Source: Nostoc sp. NMS9
GTDB lineage: Bacteria; Cyanobacteriota; Cyanobacteriia; Cyanobacteriales; Nostocaceae
DNA length: 64,000 bases
Assembly: GCF_017114995.1 (NCBI RefSeq)
Contig: NZ_JABXKL010000058.1
Location: 62,001-126,000 of the forward strand
Direction of reading: 5' to 3'
The position numbers and the translations under genes are program-made. The notes below the pieces were generated by a model. It had not been told where the DNA came from. It was given only the letters and a program-made list of their open reading frames with translations, and made no database searches. This document shows, piece after piece, positions 36,716 through 46,053 of the stretch; positions within the stretch are counted from its first letter, which is position 1; each line of letters starts with the position of its first letter.

Positions 36716-37027
36716 GGGTGAATCTCCAGAACTGTCTTAATAATCCAGCGCCAGGCGGGGTTTCTGAGGCAGCGCGTTACTCTGGTTAAGAGAGTTGTAC
36801 CGACTACCACCCCATTGAGGCGACTGGCGTTGTTGAGCGTGAAGTATTTCAGTGAACGAAAGTGTCGGGCAAAGCAAGTTAAGTGTGTTTGTGAGTGCGT
36901 CTCGTACAGAGGGCGGCGAAAATCAAGAAATTATCAGATGCTATTGTGGATTTCTTTTAACTGTTATCCTGAAACAGGATTCAGTAGGGGCATTTCACGG
37001 CTATACCCATACCACGAAAGCAAACTT
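36716..37027. other. Spacer between fabZ and lpxA
   Basis: 312 bases with no convincing gene. A 74-codon plus-strand open frame crosses it but has an unlikely composition (many Cys, Arg, Tyr) and no ribosome-binding site. I see no clear promoter or hairpin. The spacer is unusually long for what otherwise seems one operon, so an internal promoter for lpxA is possible. Confidence 0.3.
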
Positions 37028-37555
37028 TTAGCTAACTAAAGAAAACATTAATTCCCCTTCACAAGCAAGTTGACCATCAACTTCGGCACGACCTTGCATC
37101 TTACCGAAACGACGTTGTTTTACCCATAACAGTTCCACCGTCATAACTAGTTGATCCCCCGGCACGACCTGGCGACGAAAGCGAACTTTATCGATACCAG
37201 CAAAGACGAAGAGTCCGCCTTCTACCGAAGACATTTGAGTTAGGACAATGCCTCCAACTTGTGCCATTGCTTCAACAATTAGCACCCCTGGCATCAGTGG
37301 ACGTTCAGGGAAATGTCCTTGAAAATGGGGTTCGTTGATAGTGACATTTTTAACCCCAACAGCTTTTTTACCTGGAACGTAGTCAATTATTTTGTCTACA
37401 AGTAAAAATGGGTAGCGATGGGGTAGCAATTTCTGAATTTCTTCAGATGTGAAAGTTGTTTTAATCTCAGAACTGATTGTAATCTCATTTATACCCTGTG
37501 GTTCGGTAGATGTAGGTGTAGTCGTATCGATGGTATTCACTTCAGTGAGGATTGA
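37028..37555 (-). CDS. fabZ: 3-hydroxyacyl-ACP dehydratase FabZ
   Basis: 175-residue hot-dog-fold dehydratase of fatty acid synthesis. Catalytic histidine lies in [14 protein letters not shown] and the glutamate in [21 protein letters not shown] (read across two segments). I place the start at MSILTEVN (37555), which leaves a threonine-rich N-terminal extension of about 35 residues before the family domain; a TTG 19 codons upstream is less likely. It lies between lpxC and lpxA, the usual place, since both pathways draw on the same hydroxyacyl-ACP. Confidence 0.94.
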   Translation of the reverse strand, partial: SILTEVNTIDTTTPTSTEPQGINEITISSEIKTTFTSEEIQKLLPHRYPFLLVDKIIDYVPGKKAVGVKNVTINEPHFQGHFPERPLMPGVLIVEAMAQVGGIVLTQMSSVEGGLFVFAGIDKVRFRRQVVPGDQLVMTVELLWVKQRRFGKMQGRAEVDGQLACEGELMFSLVS

Positions 37556-37657
37556 CATTGGCCGTGTAGTTGATTTTTTATCTAAAAGTTGAGTAGGCAG
37601 GCGTATATCCAAAGCCTTAATAATCCTAGATTTTAGGCTTTGACTCTAATCCAGAAT

Positions 37658-38551
37658 CTAAAATCCTTCGACTGAGCGATCGCCTAGCGTCTCGTAGACA
37701 AGCCGAAGTCCCAAATCTAAAATTCTTTGGGCCAGTTGAATGTGTAAATTATGACTGGCTTTATACGCTAAAAAATGAGCACGAGGAAAAGTCCCTAGTA
37801 GACTCAAATCTCCTACTAAATCCAAGATTTTATGACGGACTGGCTCATTTGCAAATCTCAATGGTGGATTTAGCCAGCCTTCTGGGCCACAAACGAGTGC
37901 ATTATCCAAACTACCACCTTTAATTAACCCTGTTTTTTGTAAGTGTTCAATTTGATGCAGTAACCCAAAAGTACGAGCAGGAGCAATTTCCGTAGCAAAG
38001 CTAGCAGAAGCTTTTCCTAGATCGTCACTCAGTGACCAACTATACCATTGATTACCGATTGCAGGTAAGTCAAAATTAATACCGTAACTAAAGCGGGTTT
38101 CTGGTGCTGGGAGGGCACATACAAAGGCATCCCCTTGATAGACCCATAAGGGTTCTGTAATAGCCAAGGGAACTTGGTTGTTAACGAGTTGTGAGACTAA
38201 GCCAACTTGGGCAATATTAGCTGTCCACACACTTGCTGAACCATCTAAAAGTGGGACTTCTGGGCCATCAATTTCAATCCGGGCATTATCCACACCCATA
38301 CTCGAAAGTGCTGCCAACAAATGCTCTACCGTGCGAACATACACCTCACCCTTACCCAACTGAGTTGAGAGAACAGTGTGACTAACTGCTGCAACTTGGG
38401 CTGGAATTATCGGCAAATCCGGTAAATCCACCCGCACAAAGTAGCGTCCACTTCCCGCCTCAGCTGGTAGTATCCGCACTTGGGTATTCACACCGCTATG
38501 CAATCCCACCCCTATTTGGGTGATTTGGGCTGCTAGAGTGTGCTGTCGCAT
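37658..38551 (-). CDS. lpxC: UDP-3-O-acyl-N-acetylglucosamine deacetylase
   Basis: 297-residue zinc amidase for the committed step of lipid A synthesis. Zinc-ligand histidines are in VEHLLAAL and [14 protein letters not shown] (with the aspartate), and GVGLHSG and [17 protein letters not shown] are family blocks. It follows bamA in the series, after about 200 bases, and precedes fabZ. Confidence 0.95.
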   Translation of the reverse strand: MRQHTLAAQITQIGVGLHSGVNTQVRILPAEAGSGRYFVRVDLPDLPIIPAQVAAVSHTVLSTQLGKGEVYVRTVEHLLAALSSMGVDNARIEIDGPEVPLLDGSASVWTANIAQVGLVSQLVNNQVPLAITEPLWVYQGDAFVCALPAPETRFSYGINFDLPAIGNQWYSWSLSDDLGKASASFATEIAPARTFGLLHQIEHLQKTGLIKGGSLDNALVCGPEGWLNPPLRFANEPVRHKILDLVGDLSLLGTFPRAHFLAYKASHNLHIQLAQRILDLGLRLVYETLGDRSVEGF

Positions 38552-38754
38552 AGCCGAAAAGTCAATATATTTCCTTTAGTATTGTTCATTGTCTATTTTG
38601 GTAAAATCCCTGATATTCCCTGAAAAATCTCATTAATCCCTTTATCGGAACAGTATTGAGGTAAATGTAAAAATTAGCAAGCTCATTAAGAAAGAGAATT
38701 GTCATTAGTCCTTTGTTATTCACTAATGACCAATAACTAATGACTAATGACAAA

Positions 38755-41361
38755 TTAAAATCTTTCGCCAATACCGAAATTAATCCGGCTATCACCATCA
38801 TCGTTGATACCGTAATCAATCCGAATTGGCCCCAGTGGAGACTGGACGCGAACGCCAAGACCATAACCATAGCCACTGCCATTTTTGTTCAACACTTCAG
38901 CGGCCCTAGTACTAGTTCCCAGGTCACTGCCGAGATCAAAAAATAGTGCGCCACTGACTACTGAAAAAACTGGAAACCGATACTCAACTGATGCTTGCAC
39001 ATAAGAGCGTCCACTACCTAATGCTCCTTCTTCATAACCCCGGACGGAGTTGCTACCCCCAAGGGTAAAAGCTTCGTAGGGAGGCAAGTCACCGAGAATG
39101 GTTCCTGCTTGCAGGTTAAATGCTAAGGTTTGTGCCCCTTTGCTGAGGCTAATCAGCTTAATGGGTAAATATTGGCTGTAGCTACCCCGGAATCTGGTAA
39201 GGAAGATGTTGCCTAGCCCCACAGGGACTGACTGATCGACTCCAAAGCGGAGATAAGAACCACTAGTGGGTTGCAGCGGGTTATTACGGAGATCGCGCTG
39301 TGCCCCCACTTGCAACAGTAGTAAATCGTCTTGACCGCCGCTAGAGAGGGTCAATGGAATTTCATCACTGATGCGGTTTCCAGTATCATCATCAAATACC
39401 GCTCCTGTTTTTCTAAGATTGCCATCAGCATCACGGGCGGAAACTCGTTGATACTGTAAACCCGCTGAGGCAGTCCAGACAGAAGTTTTATAAGGATTGG
39501 CAGACAAAGGACGGGTAAAGGTGACACCACCGCCTACACGGAGAATCCGGGGGCGATCCTGAGAATCTACATCGGTGGGATTATCTGGATTAAACGTCCT
39601 AATGTCTTCATCTTGACCATCAAAAATCAACGAAATAGAACTGCGGCGGAAAATATTGGTTGTGTAGGAAGTCCGGTAAGGATCTCCTGCGATCCAGGGG
39701 TCGGTATACCGCACGTCAAACAGCAGTTCTCGTTCTCCCACCTGTATTTCTGTCCCCAGTTTTTGGTTCCTACCGTTCAGGTTTTGCTGTTGATAGCTAA
39801 CTGTTCCAAAAAGTCCGCTAGCAGAACTAATCCCTGCCCCAGCAGCAATAGAACCGCTGCTGCGTTCAGCTACATTCACTACTACATCCACCTTGCTGGG
39901 GTCGGTACCAGGGTCAAGGGAGACATTCACATCTTCAAACAGTCCCAGTCCATACACGCGCTGTAGGTCTTTTTGCACTGTGTTGCGATTGAATACTTGT
40001 CCTGGCTTCAACTCCACTTCTCGTGTAATGATGTAATCCTGTGTCCGTCCCCGAATTGGTTGTCCCTTCTCGTCTGTTTCCTGACCATCTTTGTTGCGGA
40101 ACCGGACTCTAATGTTTTCTACTACCCCTTCTGCGACTTGTAAGGTAACAACTCCGCTTTCAGAGACTTGTGGCGCTCCAATCACGTTGGCTAGGACGTA
40201 ACCTTGGTCTTGATACCGCTTGTTTAACTGCTTGATGCCTTCTTGCAAGTCACGCAAATTGAGAATTTTGCCATACTGCTCCCGAAATACTTCATCCACA
40301 GTGTTAGCTGGTAGTACAGAAGGGACACCAGTGCCAGGATTGGCTTGCACTTCTACTTTGCTGAGGACGGGATTAGGCTGCACAACAAAGCTCACCCGCA
40401 CTCCCAAGGGGGTATCTTCTGGCGCTGCTTGGACGTTGGAGAAGAAGCCAGTACCAAAGATAGCGTTAATATCTTCTTGCAGTTGGCTGCGGGTTGTCGT
40501 TTGTCCTGGTTGGGTACGAATTACTCTGTAAACTTGGCTTTCCAGTTCTGGTGATAGTTGGCCAGCCTGGGATCTAACTACTACTTCCGATACCAGTACG
40601 CGGGGGTCATTGGCTTCTGGGGCTGCGTTGGGTTGAGTATTGCCCGGAGTTGTCGGTGGATTAACATTCTGCGGACTGGGAGTAGCACCTGGGAATGGAG
40701 TATTGCCTGGAGTTGTCGGTGGATTAACATTCTGCGGACTGGGAGTAGCGCCTGGGAATGGAGTATTGCCCGGAGTTGTCGGTGGATTAACATTCTGCGG
40801 ACTGGGAGTAGCGCCTGGGAATGGCGCAGGTGTTCTTTGTTGACTAGCTGGGGGGGGAATATCTGGAGTAGCTGATGGTTCTGGAGTTGTGGGTAATAAA
40901 GGTTCCGTTGTGGGTGGATTTACATTTTCTGGAACTGGAGTGGTCTCAGGAGTTGGGGAAGGCGTTGGTTGTTGAATTTCTGGCGGTGGAATGTCTGGAG
41001 CCGGAGACGGCTGTTGAGTAGGGCTAGGATTGATTTCAAGGGTTTGTGCAGTTGTTGTCGTTGTGGAGGTTGGCACAATTACCTTTGGGGTCGCGCTTGC
41101 TGCTGGGTTGGCAGGGTAAATTGCGACGACGCGGGATTCTAGACGCTCTGCCTCTATAGTTGCTATAGATTTAGGTTGAGATTCTAGACTTTTACTAGAG
41201 TTAACCTGACCAGTGTCCTTTTCTGAGTGCTGATTTTTTTCTAGTGTCAAAACTTCTGTTGTCTGTTTGGAATTGTTGGCGGTTTCTGCATTCGCACTCA
41301 ATGAGCCACCCAAAGGGGCTGCAATTGCTACTGCTGCCAGCAATACGGGAGATAAACGCAT
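38755..41361 (-). CDS. bamA: Omp85/BamA outer-membrane assembly protein
   Basis: 868-residue outer-membrane protein starting at MRLSPVLLAAVAIAAPLGG (41361), a signal peptide with GAGG upstream; a GTG 13 codons earlier is not preferred. After the signal comes a proline/threonine-rich linker of about 200 residues containing three 21-residue repeats, then three POTRA domains (about 260-530; ELESQVYRVIRTQPGQTTT, GVVENIRVRFRNKDG, VDVVVNVAERSSGS) and the 16-strand barrel with GGSNSVRGYEEGALGSGRSY and the terminal IRIDYGINDDGDSRINFGIG. It inserts barrel proteins into the outer membrane and is related to Toc75 of chloroplasts. Confidence 0.94.
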   Translation of the reverse strand: MRLSPVLLAAVAIAAPLGGSLSANAETANNSKQTTEVLTLEKNQHSEKDTGQVNSSKSLESQPKSIATIEAERLESRVVAIYPANPAASATPKVIVPTSTTTTTAQTLEINPSPTQQPSPAPDIPPPEIQQPTPSPTPETTPVPENVNPPTTEPLLPTTPEPSATPDIPPPASQQRTPAPFPGATPSPQNVNPPTTPGNTPFPGATPSPQNVNPPTTPGNTPFPGATPSPQNVNPPTTPGNTQPNAAPEANDPRVLVSEVVVRSQAGQLSPELESQVYRVIRTQPGQTTTRSQLQEDINAIFGTGFFSNVQAAPEDTPLGVRVSFVVQPNPVLSKVEVQANPGTGVPSVLPANTVDEVFREQYGKILNLRDLQEGIKQLNKRYQDQGYVLANVIGAPQVSESGVVTLQVAEGVVENIRVRFRNKDGQETDEKGQPIRGRTQDYIITREVELKPGQVFNRNTVQKDLQRVYGLGLFEDVNVSLDPGTDPSKVDVVVNVAERSSGSIAAGAGISSASGLFGTVSYQQQNLNGRNQKLGTEIQVGERELLFDVRYTDPWIAGDPYRTSYTTNIFRRSSISLIFDGQDEDIRTFNPDNPTDVDSQDRPRILRVGGGVTFTRPLSANPYKTSVWTASAGLQYQRVSARDADGNLRKTGAVFDDDTGNRISDEIPLTLSSGGQDDLLLLQVGAQRDLRNNPLQPTSGSYLRFGVDQSVPVGLGNIFLTRFRGSYSQYLPIKLISLSKGAQTLAFNLQAGTILGDLPPYEAFTLGGSNSVRGYEEGALGSGRSYVQASVEYRFPVFSVVSGALFFDLGSDLGTSTRAAEVLNKNGSGYGYGLGVRVQSPLGPIRIDYGINDDGDSRINFGIGERF
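40637..40825 (-). repeat. Three 63-bp coding repeats in the bamA linker
   Basis: Three head-to-tail 63-base units with only one or two differences each, encoding 21-residue proline-rich units that contain GATPSPQNVNPPTTPGNTPF. They lie between the signal peptide and the first POTRA domain. Length variation in this linker between strains is likely. Confidence 0.9.
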
Positions 41362-41467
41362 TTTTCTTATATTCCTCTTCACGACCACACACACCATCAC
41401 AAGGCAATAATGCCCTTATGCCCAAGGTAAAACTCAAAACATAATTTTTTTCTTTTGCTTTTTTACT

Positions 41468-41496
41468 TTACAAGGCAAAAGGCAAAAGGCAAAAGT
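41468..41496. repeat. Heptamer repeat AAGGCAA
   Basis: About four units of AAGGCAA (STRR type) lie in the spacer between purC and bamA, with AT-rich sequence on both sides. Confidence 0.6.
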
Positions 41497-41534
41497 TAAA
41501 TATAATTCCTTCTCACCTTTTGGTTTTTACCTGG

Positions 41535-42272
41535 TTAACTTATAGTTTCTACTGCTTTTAGCACTCTTTGTAAAACCTCCTGGTAGGCATCCTCTACATT
41601 TCCTAAGTCTCGGCGAAAGCGATCTTTGTCCATTACCCGCTGATTTGTGTCCTTTTCTGCGGTATCCCACAAACGGCAGGTGTCGGGGCTAATTTCATCT
41701 GCCAAGAGCAACTGCTGTTGTGAGTCCAAACCAAACTCTAGTTTGAAGTCTACTAGGGTAATGCCACACCGCTGCCAAAAGTTATTGAGAAATTCATTGA
41801 TTTTCAATGCTAGATGTGTAATTACGTCTACTTGTTCCGCAGTCGCTAGTTCTAGCAAGTACAAGCGATCGCGTGTCAACAAAGGATCTCCTAATTGATC
41901 GTTTTTGTAATAAAATTCAACCAAAGGCTGTTTCAGAATTGTACCCACTGGTAATCCTGTTTGCTGACACAGACTGCCAGCAGCAATATTTCTGATCACT
42001 ACTTCTAAGGGTAAAATCTTTACAGCCCTCACCCGCATTTGATTCGGGGCAGGGCTGTCAATGAAGTGAGTCTTTATACCATAAGCCTCCAACTGTTTAA
42101 AAAGCTGGCTGGAAATGCTACAATTAATTTTTCCTTTGCCTTCGATGTTGCCACGCTTTTGGGCGTTAAACGCTGTGGCATCGTCCTTAAAATCAGCCAA
42201 CAAGACTTCTGGATCGTCCGTTGTATAAAGAATTTTCGCTTTGCCTTCGTATAACTTAGAATTAACAGACAT
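41535..42272 (-). CDS. purC: Phosphoribosylaminoimidazole-succinocarboxamide synthase
   Basis: 245-residue SAICAR synthetase of purine synthesis; it joins aspartate to CAIR using ATP. Start MSVNSKLYEGKAKILYTTDD is typical and the blocks GKGKINCSISS, EVVIRNIAAGSLCQ and DEISPDTCRLWD are present. It is the first gene of the minus-strand run towards bamA, with a 134-base spacer, so read-through into the outer-membrane genes is possible. Confidence 0.95.
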   Translation of the reverse strand: MSVNSKLYEGKAKILYTTDDPEVLLADFKDDATAFNAQKRGNIEGKGKINCSISSQLFKQLEAYGIKTHFIDSPAPNQMRVRAVKILPLEVVIRNIAAGSLCQQTGLPVGTILKQPLVEFYYKNDQLGDPLLTRDRLYLLELATAEQVDVITHLALKINEFLNNFWQRCGITLVDFKLEFGLDSQQQLLLADEISPDTCRLWDTAEKDTNQRVMDKDRFRRDLGNVEDAYQEVLQRVLKAVETIS

Positions 42273-42909
42273 AGTGGCAGGTAAAGTTTTAGGCGATGGA
42301 CAAAAGTTGTCCTTTGAGGCTTCACCATTTTATCTTTAGTTATTAACTATTAGCCATTGGTGATTATTTAAGAGGAAGCAAGAGCAGGGTAAAATAATTA
42401 ATAACCAATACCCAGACCAATTTTCTCTTCTTGATCGCTTCTTAATAGCCAGTTGCCAAATATTTAGAACTAAATCTCTAACTTTTAACAGAGGACGATG
42501 GACTTTCATATCTAGTATCCTCACGTAAGTAGTTTTACTATCAGGATTATAATTATTTTTGAGATAATAAGTTACCAAGACATACTAGTATGTCATAATA
42601 ATTTGTAACTCAAGGTCTCGACCGAAGCTAATTACAATTTGAATTTCATAAATTAAGATGAGATAAATTGACAACAGGGAGGAAAATCAAATATTCTCCT
42701 AGTTACTTTAGTGGAAATTATTTTTGTAATATTTACAACACAAGTATTTCAAGCTTTATCCTCTAGTCGCAAAATCTGAATCAACCAATTCCTGCATCAA
42801 CAATTGGAAAAGGAATTGGATCATCTGATTTACCCCAATCTGACAAAAAAAAGATTAGGTTAGCTAGTAATTCAGCTTCAGAAACCCAAACACAAGGTGA
42901 ATTGAATAA
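42273..42909. other. Long spacer between divergent purC and a small gene
   Basis: 637 bases of AT-rich sequence with no convincing gene; an 80-codon minus-strand frame (42336-42578) has no ribosome-binding site or family look. It contains a perfect 16-bp palindrome at 42579-42594 (listed separately). Confidence 0.35.
42579..42594. promoter_or_regulatory. Perfect 16-bp palindrome, possible operator
   Basis: GACATACTAGTATGTC is self-complementary over 16 bases. Outside it, AGTTAC (42570-42575) and GTAACT (42605-42610) also match as inverted repeats, though not evenly spaced. It lies midway between purC and the gene at 42910, about 310 bases from each. A dimeric repressor site is possible; it has no T-run and so is not a terminator. 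Confidence 0.4.
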
Positions 42910-43185
42910 ATGGAGAAAAAAATAGTGAACAAAGATGATTTTCTCTACCCTCGCGGCCGCTACTACGGTCAGGTTAAGCCAGAAAACTTGGTTTTTAATG
43001 CAAATCTCCAGGAATTTGCTCAACGGGTAAGTTACATTTGCAACTTAGAAACGGGTGGAAAAGTGCCTCCAGGTGCAGCTTACGAACAAATAAAGGATTT
43101 GTGGAAACAGTTGAAACGCTCAAAAAAAGAGCTAGGAATTGGCGAAGATCCCTTTCAAGATGACCAGGGAGAGACTCAAGGTTGA
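42910..43185 (+). CDS. Small conserved cyanobacterial protein (possibly DUF7219)
   Basis: 91-residue soluble protein with a strongly protein-like core: FLYPRGRYYGQVKPENLVFN, then NANLQEFAQRVSYICNLETGG and a lysine-rich helix (IKDLWKQLKRSKKELGIGED). I believe similar proteins are widespread in cyanobacteria and grouped as DUF7219, but I cannot check. No catalytic motif or membrane segment. Heptamer repeats (ATGGGGC, CCAATGA types) follow immediately. Confidence 0.65.
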   Translation: MEKKIVNKDDFLYPRGRYYGQVKPENLVFNANLQEFAQRVSYICNLETGGKVPPGAAYEQIKDLWKQLKRSKKELGIGEDPFQDDQGETQG

Positions 43186-43188
43186 ATG

Positions 43189-43260
43189 GGGAATGGGGCA
43201 TGGGGCATTGGGAACTGATAAATGACCAATTACCAATGACCAATGACAAATGACCGATGA
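43189..43260. repeat. Heptamer repeats (GGGCATG / CAATGAC types)
   Basis: The spacer consists of degenerate 7-base units, first GGGGCAT then CCAATGA and ACAAATG forms, as seen at several other gene borders in this window. Confidence 0.6.
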
Positions 43261-45861
43261 CTACTTAGTAAGCATTGTCCAGACACCATCCCAGGACTCT
43301 GGAGGCGGCGTTTGTTGATAATTACGCGCACGCTCTAGGTGGATATCAACAGCTTGGTCTTGGGGTTGGATGGATTTGGCAGACTCGAAACAAGCGATCG
43401 CTTGTGAGAAGTTGCGGGATAAATAAGCATCGCGTCCAGTATGATAGTGAAATAAAAACTCTTGAGTGTTGGCATCTAAGGGAGTAGTGCGATCGCTAAT
43501 TAACTCATAGATATTAACTGCCTGGTGTTTCCCTTTGACTCGGATTTTATCTAACTGGCGTACCCAAATGTGATCGCTGCACAATTGGTAAGTAAATTCA
43601 CTTAAAAGAATATCGCAACCGTAATCCTTTGTTACCGCTTCCAAGCGCGAACTCAAATTTACACCATCTCCAATGACGGTATAATCCATCCGTTTGCGGG
43701 AACCAATATTACCCGAAACCACATCCCCAGAACTAATCCCAATGCCAATACGAATTTGCGGCTGCGCCTGGATAATTCGCCGTTGGTTAAATTCCTCTAA
43801 GCGGCGTCTCATATCTAACGCTGACTGTACAGCCCTCCAAGCATGATTTTCTGTCAATGGTAGCGGCGCACCAAATACCGCCATTAAGGCATCACCAATA
43901 AATTTATCGAGAGTGCCTTCGTGGTTAAAAACTGCCTCTACCATCGTTTCAAAATACTGATTGAGCAGCAATACCACCTCAGCTGCACCGAGATTTTCTG
44001 TAAGTGTTGTGTAGCCCCGGATGTCAGAAAACAAGATAGTTACTTCCTTCCGTTCGCCTACCATTAAAGCATCTTCCCCTAATGCCATAACTTGTTCAGC
44101 TACATGGGGCGTCAGGTAACGGGACATGGTAGTTTTCATCCGTTTTTCCTGAGTAATGTCTTCTAAGACCACCAAACCACCGCGTACACCGCCTTCTGGG
44201 TTAGTCAGGGGATTAACAGTAAGATTGATATTGCGCTCTAATGTTTGTACTTCATTAGAAGTGAGAAACTCAGATTGGGGAGTGAGGGGTTGATTCCAAG
44301 GAATAAAAATATCGGGGTTAGTGCGATCGCGCAGTGTTAAAATTGAGTACTGATTCCTAAGTCCTGTTAACGGTAGCGGAGCGTTTAGCCCGTCCTGATT
44401 TTCACTCAGCACTTGGTAAAGTCCCAGCATCAAACTTTGCTCTGGCACATAATGTTTAGCTCCAGTTTTTAGACTATCTTCTAGTCGCATTTGGAGATTT
44501 TCAATTGGCACAACTTCCCAAACTAGGCGACCAATCAAATTTTGTTCCCACAAAAGCTTGTTGTTCTTACTATTAGCGTCTCCTATCGGACAACCCAGAA
44601 ACTCTAGGGCTGCATCATTAATCGTGACAATCTGTCCTGCCATATCTGTAGAAATCACAGCATCTGACAGACTTTGTAAAATATCTTTTTGATACTGTTT
44701 TTCTAACAACACATTTTCAAACAGGCGAGCATTTTCTAAGGCAATTCCTGCCTGATTATTAAAAGCCCGCATAAACTCTTCATCAGAAGCAGTAAAACTG
44801 CTTTGTTGCTTATTAATTAATTGTGTAACGCCAATCAATTCATTTGCAGAATTAAATACTGGTAAACACAGGATATTGCGAGTTATATAACCAGTTTTTT
44901 TATCTGTAGTCGGGTCAAAGCGGGGGTCTTTATAAGCATCGGAAATATTTAAGGCTTCACCAGTGGAAGCAACATATCCAGCAATGCCACGGTTAGCGGG
45001 AATGCGAATTTCTATCAAGTTTGTGCCATCTGCTGCCACTGCAACTTTCGTCCAGAGTTCTTTCAGCTCTTTACGATATAAAAATAGTGTGCTGCGGTCT
45101 GCTTGCATTAAAATTCGAGCTTGTTCCATGACTATCTGCAAAGTTGCTTCTAAATCTAAACTTTGCCCCAGTGTCTGAGTTGCCCGCAATAAAGCCGTTG
45201 CGCCTCTTTGATTACGAGCCGCTACATAAAAAGATTGGCAGCTTTCCAGGATAATACCAATCGAAGCGGCAAAGTCTCGAAAACGTTCTTCATCATCATG
45301 ATTAAACGGAACATTCCCGGTTTTATTAGCTAGTTGCACTACCGCTACAGTCTGGTTTTTGCTACTGATAACAGGCATACATAAAATATTACGGATTTTG
45401 TAGCCCATTTGTTTTTCAAGTTCTGGGCTAAATAGGGGGTGAGTATAAGTTTCAGATATGTTGAGATATTGACCTGTACTGGCAACATGACCAGGGATAC
45501 CCACTGTGATGGGAGTACGAATTTCTAAGAATTTTTGAGTATTATCTTGAGGAACTTTTGACCACAGTTGACCTTTGTCATAATCAACTAAAAAAATGGC
45601 TGTATGTTCTGCTTGGAGAATTTGACCAATTTTGAGTGTGATAGCTTCTAATACTTTCTCCAACATAGTTTCTAGAGCTTCATTATTGATGAGTTCAATA
45701 GCTCTCAGAAATTGCTGGAACTCGGCAGTTATGAAATCGAGTAAGCAAACAAATTCATTAACAGATAAGTCTTTAACACGACGCAGTAGGGCGTGAGTAC
45801 GATTAACTTGAGTCAGTTCAGTTAATGTAGCCAAGACGCTGCCAGGGTTGGGGAGTGTCAC
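43261..45861 (-). CDS. cyaB: Adenylate cyclase, GAF-GAF-PAS-CHD (CyaB type)
   Basis: 866-residue class III cyclase with the layout of Anabaena CyaB1/CyaB2. GAF-A (about 60-220) and GAF-B (about 245-390) both keep the cyclic-nucleotide NKxnFxxxDE signature (NKTGNVPFNHDDEE; NKQQSSFTASDEE). A PAS domain (about 395-530; DAVISTDMAGQIVTINDAAL) precedes the catalytic domain (about 600-790), where FSDIRGYT and GDALMAVFG hold the metal aspartates and VNLSSRLE the transition-state residues. A TPR-like tail ends the protein. cAMP binding to the tandem GAF activates such enzymes. Start is GTG. Which of the two paralogues it matches I cannot tell. Confidence 0.9.
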   Translation of the reverse strand: MTLPNPGSVLATLTELTQVNRTHALLRRVKDLSVNEFVCLLDFITAEFQQFLRAIELINNEALETMLEKVLEAITLKIGQILQAEHTAIFLVDYDKGQLWSKVPQDNTQKFLEIRTPITVGIPGHVASTGQYLNISETYTHPLFSPELEKQMGYKIRNILCMPVISSKNQTVAVVQLANKTGNVPFNHDDEERFRDFAASIGIILESCQSFYVAARNQRGATALLRATQTLGQSLDLEATLQIVMEQARILMQADRSTLFLYRKELKELWTKVAVAADGTNLIEIRIPANRGIAGYVASTGEALNISDAYKDPRFDPTTDKKTGYITRNILCLPVFNSANELIGVTQLINKQQSSFTASDEEFMRAFNNQAGIALENARLFENVLLEKQYQKDILQSLSDAVISTDMAGQIVTINDAALEFLGCPIGDANSKNNKLLWEQNLIGRLVWEVVPIENLQMRLEDSLKTGAKHYVPEQSLMLGLYQVLSENQDGLNAPLPLTGLRNQYSILTLRDRTNPDIFIPWNQPLTPQSEFLTSNEVQTLERNINLTVNPLTNPEGGVRGGLVVLEDITQEKRMKTTMSRYLTPHVAEQVMALGEDALMVGERKEVTILFSDIRGYTTLTENLGAAEVVLLLNQYFETMVEAVFNHEGTLDKFIGDALMAVFGAPLPLTENHAWRAVQSALDMRRRLEEFNQRRIIQAQPQIRIGIGISSGDVVSGNIGSRKRMDYTVIGDGVNLSSRLEAVTKDYGCDILLSEFTYQLCSDHIWVRQLDKIRVKGKHQAVNIYELISDRTTPLDANTQEFLFHYHTGRDAYLSRNFSQAIACFESAKSIQPQDQAVDIHLERARNYQQTPPPESWDGVWTMLTK

Positions 45862-46053
45862 GTCGCTTCGCTCCGAATTAAAAATTCACGCATTCAAAAT
45901 TAATAATCCCCATAAATAAATGGGCTTGTATCATGAGTCTGTTTCGGTCATGGGAATTTTAGGTTTTAGATTTTAGATTTTGGGCATAGGGTATGGTTAT
46001 TAATTCTTCTTCCCTTGCCTCCCCTGCTCCCTCATCTCCCCACTCTCTACCTC

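Noticed and set aside
36815..37039. 74-codon gene between fabZ and lpxA
   Set aside because: Composition unlike a real protein (many Cys, Arg and Tyr), no ribosome-binding site, and it overlaps the end of fabZ.
40558..40875. 105-codon plus-strand frame opposite the bamA linker
   Set aside because: Produced by the 63-bp repeats of the bamA coding strand; it has repeat-derived Trp-rich sequence and no start signal.
42336..42578. 80-codon minus-strand gene upstream of purC
   Set aside because: No ribosome-binding site and no recognisable family; the AT-rich spacer easily gives frames of this length.
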